The translations under genes and the position numbers were made by a program. DNA of 64,000 bases, taken from NCBI RefSeq assembly GCF_003852895.1, contig NZ_QUSW01000004.1:186001-250000 (forward strand), given 5' to 3'. The DNA is from Rhizobacter terrae. GTDB lineage: Bacteria > Pseudomonadota > Gammaproteobacteria > Burkholderiales > Burkholderiaceae_C. Below, piece after piece: positions 22,505-32,153 of the stretch (position 1 is its first letter; every line of letters starts with the position of its first letter). The notes beneath the pieces are model-generated. The model was not told the origin of the DNA. It did no database searches and was given only the letters and a program-made list of their open reading frames with translations.

Positions 22505-23598
22505 GTCAGCGAAGTATCCACATCCCGCCGGGCGAGCGCGAGGAATTCCGCAGACTGCATCTCGGACAAGCGCGAGACCGTGCGCGGAAACTCATGGGCC
22601 AGGGGCCCTTCGGCGTACAGCTCCTCCGCCGGCACGGCGGCCGACATGATGAGCTTCACGCGGCGGTCGTACATCACGTCCACCAGCCAAGTGAAGCGGC
22701 GTGCCTCGGAGGCGTGGCGCGGTGTCATCTGCGGCACGTTGGACACCATCACCGTGTGGAACTGCGTGGCCAGCTCCAGGTAGTCGTTCTGCGAACGCGG
22801 GCCGCCGCACAGCTCCTTGAAGTCGAACCACACCACGCCGCCAGCGCGCCGCTTGGCACGCAGCTCGCGGTGCTCGATGTACAGGACCTTGCTTTCATCC
22901 TTCGCTTCGGCCAGCCGCTCGAAGGCGTTCGCCATCTCGACGTCCGCGATCGGCCCGAGTGGCGTGTGATACAGCTTCACCTGCTCCAGCGTGCGGCGCC
23001 GGTAGTCGGTGCCGTTGTCCACGCTGATCACCTCCAGCTTGGCCTTCAGGAGCTCGATGGCCGGCAGGATGCGGTCGCGGTGCAGGCCGTTGGGATACAG
23101 CTCGTCGGGATGGAAGTTCGAGGTGGTGACGATGCTCACGCGGTTCTCGAACATCGACTCCAGCAGCCGGTGCAGGATCATCGCGTCCGTCACGTCGGCC
23201 ACGTGGAACTCATCGAAGCAGATGAGCCGGTAGCGCCGCGAGATGCGCAGGCCCAGCTCCTGCAGCGGGTTCACCGTGCCCTTGAGTTCCTGCAGCTCGC
23301 GGTGCACCTCGCGCATGAACTCGTGGAAGTGCAGCCGCGTCTTGCGGGTGAGGGGCACGGCATTGAAGAAGCAGTCCATCAGGAAGCTCTTGCCGCGCCC
23401 CACCCCACCGTACATGTACACCCCTCGCGGGATGGGTGGCCGGCTGATGAGCTTAGTCAGCGCATTGCTGCGCCGGGCCTTGTAGTCGGCCCATTCGTTC
23501 TCGCAGCGCTCCAGTGCGTCGATGGCGCGAAGCTGCGCCGGGTCGGCCTTGTAGCCGCGCTCGGCGAGCGTCGCCTCATAGAGTTCGCGGACCGCCAC
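22501..23598 (-). CDS. zapE: ZapE, AFG1-type cell-division ATPase
   Basis: ZapE is an AAA+ ATPase that associates with the FtsZ ring in E. coli. The 365-residue protein shows Walker A GGVGRGKS (about 65), Walker B LICFDEFHVAD (about 120) and the LLESMFENRVSIVTTSN segment typical of AFG1/ZapE. The assigned start is GTG, only 7 bp after the lpd stop. The sucAB-lpd-zapE order is common in Burkholderiales. Confidence 0.93.
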   Translation of the reverse strand: MAVRELYEATLAERGYKADPAQLRAIDALERCENEWADYKARRSNALTKLISRPPIPRGVYMYGGVGRGKSFLMDCFFNAVPLTRKTRLHFHEFMREVHRELQELKGTVNPLQELGLRISRRYRLICFDEFHVADVTDAMILHRLLESMFENRVSIVTTSNFHPDELYPNGLHRDRILPAIELLKAKLEVISVDNGTDYRRRTLEQVKLYHTPLGPIADVEMANAFERLAEAKDESKVLYIEHRELRAKRRAGGVVWFDFKELCGGPRSQNDYLELATQFHTVMVSNVPQMTPRHASEARRFTWLVDVMYDRRVKLIMSAAVPAEELYAEGPLAHEFPRTVSRLSEMQSAEFLALARRDVDTSLT

Positions 23599-23605
23599 GA
23601 ACGGA

Positions 23606-25033
23606 TCAGAAGTTCAGCGTGCGCTTGTCCACCGCCAGCGCCGCTTCCTTCGTCGCCTCGCTCAGGCTCGGGTGAGCGTGGCAGATGCGCGCGATGTCTT
23701 CTGCACTGGCCTTGAACTCCATCGCCACCACGGCTTCGGAGATCAGCTCCGAGGCCATCGGCCCGACGATGTGCACGCCCAGGATTTCGTCCGTCTTCGC
23801 ATCGGCCAGGAACTTCACCATGCCCGTGGTGTCGCCCAGCGCCCGCGCCCGGCCATTGGCCAGGAACGGGAAGGTGCCGGCCTTGTAGGCACGGCCCGCG
23901 GCCTTGAGCTGCTGCTCGGTCTGGCCCACCCAGGCGATTTCCGGCGAGGTGTAGATCACCCACGGAATGGTGTTGAAGTTCACGTGCCCATGCTGGCCGG
24001 CGATGCGCTCGGCCACGGCCACGCCTTCTTCCTCGGCCTTGTGCGCGAGCATCGGGCCACGCACGACGTCGCCCACCGCCCAGACGTTGGGCAGGTTGGT
24101 CTTGCACTCGTCGTCCACGACGATGGCGCCGCGCTCGTCGAGCTTCAGGCCGACAGCCTCAGGGTTCAGGCCGATGGTGTTGGGCACGCGGCCGATGGAC
24201 ACGATGAGCTTGTCCACCTCGAGGGTCTGCGCCTCGCCCTTGGCCGTGGTGTAGGACACCGCCACGCCCTTCTTGCCGGACTTGACCTCGCCCACCTTCA
24301 CGCCCAGCTCGATCTTCAGGCCCTGCTTGGTGAAGGCCTTGTGCGCTTCCTTGGCGATCTGCTCGTCGACGGCGCCGAGGAAAGTCGGCAGCGCTTCGAG
24401 CACGGTCACCTCGGCACCCAGGCGGCGCCACACCGAGCCCATCTCCAGGCCGATCACGCCCGAGCCGATGAGGCCCAGCTTCTTCGGCACGGATGCGACG
24501 CGCAGCGCACCGTCGTTGGAGAGGATGTTCTCCTCGTCGAACGGTGCGCCGGGCAGTGCGCGGGCGTTGGAGCCCGTGGCCAGGATGACGTGCTTGCCGG
24601 TGATGCTCTCTTCAGCCGCACCCGCCACCTTGATCTCATAGCCGCCATCGGCAGCCTTCACGAACGAACCACGGCCATGGAAGAACGTGACCTTGTTCTT
24701 CTTGAACAGGTACAGGATGCCGTCGTTGTTCTGCTTCACGACCTGGTCCTTGCGGGCCAGCATCTTCGAGACGTCGATGCTCAGGTCCTTCAGGCCGATG
24801 CCGTGGTCGGCGAAGTGGTGGCCGGCATGCTCGAAGTGCTCGCTGGACTGCAGCAGCGCCTTGGAGGGAATGCAGCCCACGTTCGTGCAGGTGCCGCCCG
24901 GTGCGGGGCCGCCCTTGCCGTTCTTCCATTCGTCGATGCAGGCGGTGTTGAAGCCCAGCTGCGCTGCGCGGATGGCCGCGATGTAGCCGCCCGGGCCGCC
25001 GCCGATGACGACCACGTCGAATTGCTTGCTCAT
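23606..25033 (-). CDS. lpdA: Dihydrolipoamide dehydrogenase (E3)
   Basis: E3 reoxidises dihydrolipoyl groups of the 2-oxoacid dehydrogenase complexes using FAD and NAD. The 475 residues contain the FAD fingerprint [10 protein letters not shown] (about 11), the redox disulfide Cys49-Cys54 in [13 protein letters not shown], the NAD fingerprint [11 protein letters not shown], the second FAD motif VWAVGDVV and the catalytic HAHPSLSE near the C-terminus. It follows sucB by 11 bp and so belongs to the oxoglutarate dehydrogenase. Confidence 0.97.
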   Translation of the reverse strand: MSKQFDVVVIGGGPGGYIAAIRAAQLGFNTACIDEWKNGKGGPAPGGTCTNVGCIPSKALLQSSEHFEHAGHHFADHGIGLKDLSIDVSKMLARKDQVVKQNNDGILYLFKKNKVTFFHGRGSFVKAADGGYEIKVAGAAEESITGKHVILATGSNARALPGAPFDEENILSNDGALRVASVPKKLGLIGSGVIGLEMGSVWRRLGAEVTVLEALPTFLGAVDEQIAKEAHKAFTKQGLKIELGVKVGEVKSGKKGVAVSYTTAKGEAQTLEVDKLIVSIGRVPNTIGLNPEAVGLKLDERGAIVVDDECKTNLPNVWAVGDVVRGPMLAHKAEEEGVAVAERIAGQHGHVNFNTIPWVIYTSPEIAWVGQTEQQLKAAGRAYKAGTFPFLANGRARALGDTTGMVKFLADAKTDEILGVHIVGPMASELISEAVVAMEFKASAEDIARICHAHPSLSEATKEAALAVDKRTLNF

Positions 25034-25044
25034 GGTCTCGCTCC

Positions 25045-26322
25045 TCAGATGTCGAACAGCAGGCGAGCGGGATCTTCGAGCGCCTCCTTCATGGCCACCA
25101 GGCCCAGCACCGCTTCGCGGCCGTCGATGATGCGGTGGTCATAGCTCATCGCGAGGTAGTTGATCGGACGCACCACGACCTGGCCGTTCTCCACCACCGC
25201 GCGGTCCTTCGTGGCGTGCACGCCCAGGATGGCCGATTGCGGCGGGTTGATGATGGGGGTGGACAGCATCGAGCCGAACACGCCGCCGTTGGAGATGGAG
25301 AAGGTGCCGCCGCTCAGCTCGTCGAGCGAGAGCTTGCCGTCCTTGGCCTTCTGGCCGAACTCGGCGATCTTCTTCTCGATGTCGGCGAAGCTCATCTGGT
25401 CGGCATTGCGCAGGATGGGCACCACCAGGCCGCGCGGCGAACCCACCGCGATGCCGATGTCGAAGTAGCCGTGGTAGACGATGTCGTTGCCATCCACCGA
25501 GGCGTTGAGCACCGGGTACTTCTTGAGCGCTGCCACCGCGGCCTTCACGAAGAAGCTCATGAAGCCGATCTTGACGCCGTGCTCCTTCTCGAACTTCTCC
25601 TGGAAACGCTTGCGCATTTCCATCACCGGCGCCATGTTCACCTCGTTGAAGGTGGTGAGGATGGCGTTGGTGGACTGCGATTGCAGCAGGCGCTCGGCGA
25701 CGCGGGCGCGCAGGCGGCTCATCGGCACGCGCTGCTCGGGGCGGTCACCCAGGTTCTGCATGACGGGCGCGGCCACCGGGGGCAGCGGCTTGGCAACGGC
25801 CGGTGCGGCGGGCGTCTTGACAGCCGGCGCAGCAGCGGCTGCGGGCTTGGCGCCGCCTTCGAGCGCGCCGAGCACGTCGCCCTTGGTCACGCGGCCGTCC
25901 TTGCCCGTGCCGGCCACGGAGCCGGCGGCGAGGTTGTTGTCGGCCATGAGCTTGGCAGCGGCGGGCATGGCCACGTCGCTCTTGGAGCCACCGGCAGCGG
26001 CGGCGGGTGCAGCAGCGGCCACGGGAGCAGCGGCAGCAGCCGGAGCCGGAGCAGCGGCGGCAGCGCCCGGCTTGGCAGCGGCTTCGGTGTCGATGCGCGC
26101 GATGACTTCATCGCTCACGCAGCTCGAGCCGTCGGCCTTCACGACCTCGGCCAGCACGCCAGCGGCCGGCGCGGGCACTTCCAGCACGACCTTGTCGGTC
26201 TCGATCTCGATGAGGATTTCGTCCATCGCCACGGCTTCGCCGGGCTTCTTCTTCCACTGCAACAGGGTGGCTTCGGCCACCGACTCGGACAGTTGCGGGA
26301 CCTTGACTTCTACGATTGCCAT
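25045..26322 (-). CDS. sucB: 2-oxoglutarate dehydrogenase E2 (dihydrolipoyl succinyltransferase)
   Basis: E2 carries the lipoyl arm and transfers succinyl groups to CoA in the TCA cycle. The 425 residues have a lipoyl domain (about 1-76, Lys44 in ETDKVVLEV), an Ala/Pro linker, a peripheral E1/E3-binding domain (about 120-160), a second Ala/Pro linker and the catalytic domain. The active-site HRIIDG (His about 396, Asp about 400) is intact. I used the ATG at 26322 ([14 protein letters not shown]); seven extra residues upstream are possible but unlikely. Confidence 0.97.
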   Translation of the reverse strand: MAIVEVKVPQLSESVAEATLLQWKKKPGEAVAMDEILIEIETDKVVLEVPAPAAGVLAEVVKADGSSCVSDEVIARIDTEAAAKPGAAAAAPAPAAAAAPVAAAAPAAAAGGSKSDVAMPAAAKLMADNNLAAGSVAGTGKDGRVTKGDVLGALEGGAKPAAAAAPAVKTPAAPAVAKPLPPVAAPVMQNLGDRPEQRVPMSRLRARVAERLLQSQSTNAILTTFNEVNMAPVMEMRKRFQEKFEKEHGVKIGFMSFFVKAAVAALKKYPVLNASVDGNDIVYHGYFDIGIAVGSPRGLVVPILRNADQMSFADIEKKIAEFGQKAKDGKLSLDELSGGTFSISNGGVFGSMLSTPIINPPQSAILGVHATKDRAVVENGQVVVRPINYLAMSYDHRIIDGREAVLGLVAMKEALEDPARLLFDI

Positions 26323-26427
26323 TTCTTGTCTTTCGGTATTCACATCGCCGCGCGAGCCGGCCGCCTCCAGGCGGCCGCACTCAGGCGGTCAAGGCGGCGC
26401 GCAGCGTCCGCCATGACCGCGGCATGA

Positions 26428-29295
26428 TCACTTGGTGAGCACGAAGCCCTTGAGCTTGCCGAAGGCCTGGTCGAGCAGCGCCTTCTGCTGTTCCTGGTGC
26501 AGGTGGGCGTAGCCGACCGCAGGCGACGCCGAGGCCGGACGGCCGGCATAGCCGAGCTTCTGGCCTTCGGTCATGTTCTCGTGCACGTAGTGCTGCACGA
26601 AGAACCATGCGCCCTGGTTCTGCGGCTCGTCCTGGCACCACACGATCTCGGTGGCGTTCGGGTACTTCTTCAGCTCGGCGGCGAAGGCCTTGTGCGGGAA
26701 CGGGTACAGCTGTTCCACGCGCACGACGACCGTGTCGAAGGACTTCTTCTCGTCGCGGCGCTTGATCAGGTCGTAGGCCACCTTGCCCGAGCAGGCAATG
26801 ATGCGCTTGACCTTGTCGGCCACCACGTCGGGATGGCTCTCGCCGATCACGGTACGGAACTCGCCCTTGGTGAACTCGGCCAGCGGCGACGACGCATCCT
26901 TGTTCCGAAGCAGCGACTTCGGCGTCATGATGATCAGCGGCTTGCGGAACATGCGCACCATCTGGCGGCGCAGCAGGTGGAAGATCTGGCTGGCCGAGGT
27001 CGGCTGCACCACCTGCATGTTGTTGTCCGCGGCGAGCTGCATGAAACGTTCCAGGCGGGCCGAGGAGTGCTCGGGGCCCTGGCCTTCGTAGCCGTGCGGC
27101 AGCATCAGCGTGAGGCCATTGGCGCGGCCCCACTTCACCTCGCCCGAGGCGATGAACTGGTCGATCACCACCTGCGCGCCGTTGGCGAAGTCGCCGAACT
27201 GCGCTTCCCAGATCACCAGCGTGTTCGGATCAGCCGACGCATAGCCGTATTCGAAGCCGAGCACGGCCTCTTCGGACAGCAGCGAGTCGATGACGACGAA
27301 TGGAGCCTGGTTCTCGGCGATGTGCTGCAGCGGGGTGTAGGTGCCTTCGTCCCACTTCTCGCGCTTCTGGTCGTGCAGCACGGCATGGCGGTGCGTGAAC
27401 GTGCCGCGGCCGCAGTCTTCGCCCGACAGGCGCACGGCGTAGCCGCTGGCCACCAGCGAGGCGTAGGCCAGGTGCTCACCCATGCCCCAGTCGACGTTGA
27501 TCTCGCCACGGCCCATGGCCGCGCGGTCGGCGATGACCTTCTCGACCAGCGGGTGGGCCTTGAAGTTGGCGGGCAGCGTGGTGCAGCGCTCGGCCAGGCG
27601 CTTCACCTCGGCCAGCGGCAGCGCGGTGTCGGCCGCGTCCGTCCACTTCTTGCCGAGGAAGGGCGACCAGTCCACCGCGTACTTGCTCTTGTAGTTGGTG
27701 AGCACCGGGTCGTTGGTGTGCTTGCCGGCGTCCATGGCGGCGCGGAAGGCCTTGACCATGTCGTCCGGACCCTCGGCGGGCAGCACCTTCTGAGCGACGA
27801 GCTTGTCGGCGTACAGCTTGCGCGTGCCGGGGTGCTGGCCGATCTTCTTGTACATCAGCGGCTGCGTGAGGGCGGGCGTGTCCTGCTCGTTGTGGCCGAG
27901 CTTGCGGAAGCACACGATGTCGACCACCACGTCCTTGTTGAACTCCTGGCGGTAGTCCAGCGCGAGCTGCGTGCACAGCACCACGGCTTCCGGGTCGTCG
28001 CCATTCACGTGCAGCACGGGGGCTTCGATCATCTTGACCACGTCCGTGCAGTACAGCGTGGAGCGGGTGTCGCGCGGGTCGGAGGTGGTGAAGCCGATCT
28101 GGTTGTTGATGACCAGGTGCACCGTGCCGCCGGTGTAGTAGTAGCGGGTCTGGGCCAGCGCCAGCGTTTCCATCACCACGCCCTGGCCGGCGAAGGCCGC
28201 GTCGCCGTGCACGAGGATGGGCAGCACGGAGTCGCCTTCCTTGTCGGAACGGCGATCCAGGCGGGCCTTCACGGAGCCTTCGACCACCGGGTTCACGATT
28301 TCCAGGTGCGAGGGATTGAAGGCCAGGCTCAGGTGGACGGGGCCGCCAGGCGTGCTCATGTCGCTGGAGAAGCCCTGGTGGTACTTCACGTCACCAGAGG
28401 GCAGGTTCTCGGGGGCGGTGTGCTCGAACTCGCTGAAGAGTTCGGCAGGCGCCTTGCCCAGGGTGTTCACCAGCACGTTCAGGCGGCCGCGGTGGGCCAT
28501 GCCGATCACGATCTCCTGCACGCCCTTGGCGCCGCCGCGCTGCACCAGTTCGTCCATCGAGGCGATGAAGCTCTCGCCGCCTTCCAGCGAGAAGCGCTTC
28601 TGGCCGACGTACTTGGTGTGCAGGTAGCGCTCCAGGCCTTCAGCGGCCGTGAGGCGGTCGAGGATGTGGATCTTCTGCTCGGCCGTGAACGTGGGCTTGG
28701 AGCGGATGGCTTCGAGCTTTTGCTGCCACCAGCGCTTTTCAGTCGGCTCGGTGATGTGCATGTACTCGGCGCCGATGCTGCCGCAGTAGGTGTCGCGCAG
28801 CGCCTGCACGATCTCGCGCAGGGTCATGTTCTCGGCGGTGGTGAAGTAGGTGTTCGTCGCGCTGAACGAGATGTCCATGTCGGACTCGCTCAGGTCGTAG
28901 AACGCCGGCTCCAGCTCGGGAATCTTGGGGCGTTCCTGGCGCTTGAGCGGATCGAGGTCGGCCCAGCGGGAACCCAGGAAGCGGTAGGCGGCGATCAGCG
29001 ACTGGACGTGGACCTGCTTGCGCGCGATGGCGAGGTCGGTGCTGCTGGCCTTGTTGCCGAAGGCGTTGGCCTTGGCGCGCTGCGCGAAGGACTCGATGAC
29101 CGGCGCGTGCGGGACGTCGCGGGACTCGGAGCCGTCAACAGCGGGAACGTTTTGCAGCGCGTCGAAGTACGCGCGCCAGTTGTCGGGCACGGAGCCCGGG
29201 TTGTCGAGGTACTGTTCGTACATCTCCTCGACATAGGGCGCATTGCCCCCGAACAGGTACGAATTCGACCTGTATTCCTGCATCATCTCGCTCAC
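26428..29295 (-). CDS. sucA: 2-oxoglutarate dehydrogenase E1
   Basis: E1 is the thiamine-diphosphate enzyme that decarboxylates 2-oxoglutarate. The 955-residue protein has the characteristic NSYLFGGNAPYVEEMY N-terminus that docks on E2/E3. It also has catalytic segments GMAHRGRLNVLVN and HGDAAFAGQG and the C-terminal QDEPQNQGAW motif. The assigned start is GTG at 29295; ATG codons at 29286 and 29283 lie just behind a GAGGTG that could serve as Shine-Dalgarno, so the true start may be three or four codons in. Confidence 0.97.
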   Translation of the reverse strand: MSEMMQEYRSNSYLFGGNAPYVEEMYEQYLDNPGSVPDNWRAYFDALQNVPAVDGSESRDVPHAPVIESFAQRAKANAFGNKASSTDLAIARKQVHVQSLIAAYRFLGSRWADLDPLKRQERPKIPELEPAFYDLSESDMDISFSATNTYFTTAENMTLREIVQALRDTYCGSIGAEYMHITEPTEKRWWQQKLEAIRSKPTFTAEQKIHILDRLTAAEGLERYLHTKYVGQKRFSLEGGESFIASMDELVQRGGAKGVQEIVIGMAHRGRLNVLVNTLGKAPAELFSEFEHTAPENLPSGDVKYHQGFSSDMSTPGGPVHLSLAFNPSHLEIVNPVVEGSVKARLDRRSDKEGDSVLPILVHGDAAFAGQGVVMETLALAQTRYYYTGGTVHLVINNQIGFTTSDPRDTRSTLYCTDVVKMIEAPVLHVNGDDPEAVVLCTQLALDYRQEFNKDVVVDIVCFRKLGHNEQDTPALTQPLMYKKIGQHPGTRKLYADKLVAQKVLPAEGPDDMVKAFRAAMDAGKHTNDPVLTNYKSKYAVDWSPFLGKKWTDAADTALPLAEVKRLAERCTTLPANFKAHPLVEKVIADRAAMGRGEINVDWGMGEHLAYASLVASGYAVRLSGEDCGRGTFTHRHAVLHDQKREKWDEGTYTPLQHIAENQAPFVVIDSLLSEEAVLGFEYGYASADPNTLVIWEAQFGDFANGAQVVIDQFIASGEVKWGRANGLTLMLPHGYEGQGPEHSSARLERFMQLAADNNMQVVQPTSASQIFHLLRRQMVRMFRKPLIIMTPKSLLRNKDASSPLAEFTKGEFRTVIGESHPDVVADKVKRIIACSGKVAYDLIKRRDEKKSFDTVVVRVEQLYPFPHKAFAAELKKYPNATEIVWCQDEPQNQGAWFFVQHYVHENMTEGQKLGYAGRPASASPAVGYAHLHQEQQKALLDQAFGKLKGFVLTK

Positions 29296-29629
29296 CTCTT
29301 GCGCCGGTTTCCGGCACGACAGTGGGTTGAAAAACCTTCCGCGACACGGCTTGACCGGTTGGCGGATTGCGACCCGCCTTTACTGTTGCCAGAAAAGGGG
29401 ACGGGAAGGACCTTGGTGGTACGGGGCGCACTGTAACACCGTTGTACCCGCCCCGATGTTGCGTATGACGCAATCCCGCGACGCGCAAGTGCTGGTACGC
29501 ATATGCCCATAAGACCGGCCGGTCTCGGCGATATGCACCGCTTCCATATGCAAGCTCGAACGAATTCCTTCGTGTGCACGAAGGCCAGCACTACCGTGAC
29601 GGCATCGCAACACAGCACGCCCCACGCCC
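29296..29629. promoter_or_regulatory. Divergent control region between sucA and ssuE
   Basis: This 334 bp gap separates two oppositely transcribed operons. It holds an inverted repeat TTGCGT-ATG-ACGCAA at 29459-29473, a perfect 14-bp palindrome AGACCGGCCGGTCT at 29512-29525, and three copies of ATATGC at 29501, 29531 and 29546 (30 and 15 bp apart). I see no strong sigma-70 pair for either operon. The ATATGC copies and palindrome lie on the ssu side and may bind a CysB/SsuR-type regulator; that is inference. Confidence 0.55.
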
Positions 29630-30202
29630 ATGCAGGTCGTCAGTCTGTCAGGAAGCCCATCGCCACGCTCGCGCTCCGCGTGGCTGCTGGAATGGGCCCA
29701 CAAGCACCTCGCCCCGCGCGCGAAGACCGCACGCCAGCTGAACCTTCGCGGACTGCCGGCGTTTTCCCTGCTGACCGCTGACTTCCGCGACCCGGACTTG
29801 TGCTCGGCCATCGACGCCGTGCTGGATGCCGACGTGGTGCTCGTCGGCACGCCCGTCTACAAGGCGGCCTACAGCGGCTTGCTCAAGACCTTCCTGGACC
29901 TGCTGCCCCAGGACGCCCTGGCCGGCAAGGTGGTGCTGCCCCTGGCCACCGGCGGATCGCCCGTGCACCTGCTGGCCATCGACTACGCGCTCAAGCCCGT
30001 GCTGGGCGCCCTGGGCGCGCGCCACCTGCTGGACGGCGTGTTCGTGGCCGATTCGCAGATGCCCCCTCACGACACCCTGGGCTACCTGCCCGACGACGCC
30101 GTGCTGGCTCGCCTGGAGCGCGCGCTGGCGCCGCTGGCCGCGCAGTGGCCGGCCCTGCCCCATTCCACCCCGTCTCGACTCCCGATCACTGAATCCGCAT
30201 GA
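29630..30202 (+). CDS. ssuE: SsuE-type NADPH-dependent FMN reductase
   Basis: SsuE supplies reduced FMN to the alkanesulfonate monooxygenase SsuD. The 190-residue flavodoxin-like protein shows the family segments SLSGSPSPRSRS (about 5-16), LVGTPVYKAAYSGLLKTFLDLLP (about 71-93) and PLATGGSPVH. It is the first gene of the ssu operon and its stop overlaps the ssuA start (ATGA). The N-terminal ATG is the only reasonable start. Confidence 0.93.
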   Translation: MQVVSLSGSPSPRSRSAWLLEWAHKHLAPRAKTARQLNLRGLPAFSLLTADFRDPDLCSAIDAVLDADVVLVGTPVYKAAYSGLLKTFLDLLPQDALAGKVVLPLATGGSPVHLLAIDYALKPVLGALGARHLLDGVFVADSQMPPHDTLGYLPDDAVLARLERALAPLAAQWPALPHSTPSRLPITESA

Positions 30203-31176
30203 ACACCTCGCTCATCCGCCGAAGCCTTGTCCATGGCCTGCTGGGCGCCGCCCTTTTGCTGACCGGCCATGCCTTTGCGCAGACCGCCAAACAGACGCTG
30301 CGCATCGGCTACCAGAAGTACGGCACCCTCACCTTGCTGAAAGCACGCGGCGATCTCGAAAAACGGCTCGCACCGCAAGGCATCGAGGTGAAGTGGACCG
30401 AATTCCCTGCCGGCCCGGTGCTGCTGGAGGCACTCAACGTCGGCTCCATCGACTTCGGTACCGTGGGCGAAGCGCCGCCCATCTTTGCCCAGGCAGCGGG
30501 CGCGGACCTCCTGTATGTCGCGAACCAGCCGCCAGCGCCGACGGCCGAGGCCATCGTCGTGCCCAAGGGCTCCACGCTGAAGTCGGTGGCCGAACTCAAG
30601 GGCAGGCGCGTCGCGCTCAACAAGGGTTCGAACGTGCACTACCTGCTGGTGCGCGCGCTCGAGCAGGCCGGCCTGAAGTACACCGACATCCAACCCGTGT
30701 TCCTGCCGCCGGCCGATGCCCGGGCCGCCTTCGAGCGCGGTGCCGTGGACGCCTGGGTGATCTGGGATCCCTTCCTCGCCGCTGCCCAGCAGCAGCTGGG
30801 CGCACGGGTGCTGGCCGACGGCAGCAAGCTCGTGGCCAACCACCAGTTCTACCTGGCCTCGCGCGGCTATGCCGAGAAGCAGCCACGCGTCATCCAGGCC
30901 ATCGTCGAGGAACTGGCCAGGCTCGACCAGTGGGCCGACAAGAACCCGAAGGACGTCGCCCAGTTCCTCGCGCCGCAGATCGGCCTGGACGTGAACATCG
31001 CCGAGACGGCCGCGCGCCGCTTCGGCTACGGCATCCAGCCGATCACACCGGCGGTCGCCGCCGAGCAGCAGCGCATCGCCGACGCCTTCTTCGCGCTCAA
31101 GCTGATTCCGAAGGCCATCCGCATCGCGGATGCCTTGCCCGCAAAGGGGCAGGCCACGGCACAGGCTGATCGCTGA
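30199..31176 (+). CDS. ssuA: SsuA, aliphatic sulfonate-binding protein (copy 1)
   Basis: This is the periplasmic receptor of the SsuABC importer. The 325 residues have a signal peptide likely cleaved near AFA-QTA (about 25-27) and the SsuA/TauA features LRIGYQKYGTLTLLKARG, KWTEFPAGPVLLEAL, VGSIDFGTVGEAPP and AWVIWDPFLAAAQ. It is followed after 14 bp by a second ssuA. The two copies share these motifs but differ throughout, so this is an old duplication or paired acquisition. Confidence 0.93.
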   Translation: MNTSLIRRSLVHGLLGAALLLTGHAFAQTAKQTLRIGYQKYGTLTLLKARGDLEKRLAPQGIEVKWTEFPAGPVLLEALNVGSIDFGTVGEAPPIFAQAAGADLLYVANQPPAPTAEAIVVPKGSTLKSVAELKGRRVALNKGSNVHYLLVRALEQAGLKYTDIQPVFLPPADARAAFERGAVDAWVIWDPFLAAAQQQLGARVLADGSKLVANHQFYLASRGYAEKQPRVIQAIVEELARLDQWADKNPKDVAQFLAPQIGLDVNIAETAARRFGYGIQPITPAVAAEQQRIADAFFALKLIPKAIRIADALPAKGQATAQADR

Positions 31177-31190
31177 AACGGGGCCGCCGC

Positions 31191-32153
31191 ATGAGCCAAG
31201 ACGCCGCCATCACCCGCCGAGCCACCCTCATCGTCGCCGCCACGGCCGCATGGTGGTCGCCGCTTCGCCGTGCGCAGGCGGCCGACGCGCCCAAGGAGCT
31301 GCGCATCGGCTTCCAGAAAGGGTCCGTCAACCTGGTCTTTCTCAAGCTGCGCGGCACGCTGGAGAAGCGCCTGCCTTCCACACGGGTGAGCTGGGTGGAA
31401 TTCCCGGCCGGCCCCCAACTGCTCGAGGCCTTGGCCGTGGGCAGCGTGGACTTCGGCGCCACCGGCGATTCGCCACCGGTGTTCGCGCAGGCCGCAGGCA
31501 AGGACCTTGTCTACGTCGGCGCTGAACCACCCAAGCCCGATGCATCGGCCATCCTCGTCAAGCCGGACTCGCCCATCCGAACGCTGACCGACCTCAAGGG
31601 CCGCAAGCTCGCGTTCCAACGCGGCTCCAGCGCGCACTTCCTGACCGTTCGCGCCCTGGAGAAAGCCGGCATCGCCTGGAGCGACTTCACGCCGGTGGCC
31701 CTCGCACCGGCCGAGGCCCGCGCCGCCTTCGAGCGCGGGTCGGTCGATGCCTGGGCCATCTGGGATCCGTACTTCGCCGCGGCGGAGATCGCAGGCAACA
31801 CGCGCATCCTCGTCACGAGCCGCGGACTGACGAACAACAACACCGTCTACCTCGCTTCGCCCGCATTCGCCTCGCAGCCTGCAGTGTTGAAGGCCTTGTT
31901 CGAGACGATTACCGAAGCCGAGGCGTGGTCGCGCACCAACCGCAAGGAAGCCGCGCAGCAGGTGGCCGATTTCACCGGCCTGAACCTGAGCACCGTGCAC
32001 CGCTTCCTGGAGCGCAGGCCTGCCGCGCCCGTCGGTCCCATCACCGCGCAGATCGTGGCCGAGCAGCAGCGCGTGGCCGATGCCTTCCACAAGCTGCAGC
32101 TCATTCCCAAGCCCATCCGCGTTTCCGACATCGTCTTGAAGAGCCCCGCATGA
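31191..32153 (+). CDS. SsuA, aliphatic sulfonate-binding protein (copy 2)
   Basis: This is the second substrate-binding protein of the operon, 320 residues. It has a twin-arginine-like N-terminus ([15 protein letters not shown]) and a predicted cleavage after RAQA. Motifs parallel copy 1: [48 protein letters not shown] and [13 protein letters not shown]. It lacks Cys. Its stop overlaps the ssuD start. It probably widens the sulfonate range of the single SsuBC importer; specificity cannot be read from sequence. Confidence 0.9.
   Translation: MSQDAAITRRATLIVAATAAWWSPLRRAQAADAPKELRIGFQKGSVNLVFLKLRGTLEKRLPSTRVSWVEFPAGPQLLEALAVGSVDFGATGDSPPVFAQAAGKDLVYVGAEPPKPDASAILVKPDSPIRTLTDLKGRKLAFQRGSSAHFLTVRALEKAGIAWSDFTPVALAPAEARAAFERGSVDAWAIWDPYFAAAEIAGNTRILVTSRGLTNNNTVYLASPAFASQPAVLKALFETITEAEAWSRTNRKEAAQQVADFTGLNLSTVHRFLERRPAAPVGPITAQIVAEQQRVADAFHKLQLIPKPIRVSDIVLKSPA

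Noticed and set aside
26497-29436. A 979-codon open frame antisense to sucA
   Set aside because: It mirrors the sucA frame exactly, as expected from G+C-rich third positions. The protein is His/Arg/Gly/Val-rich, has no family motif, and sucA is certain.
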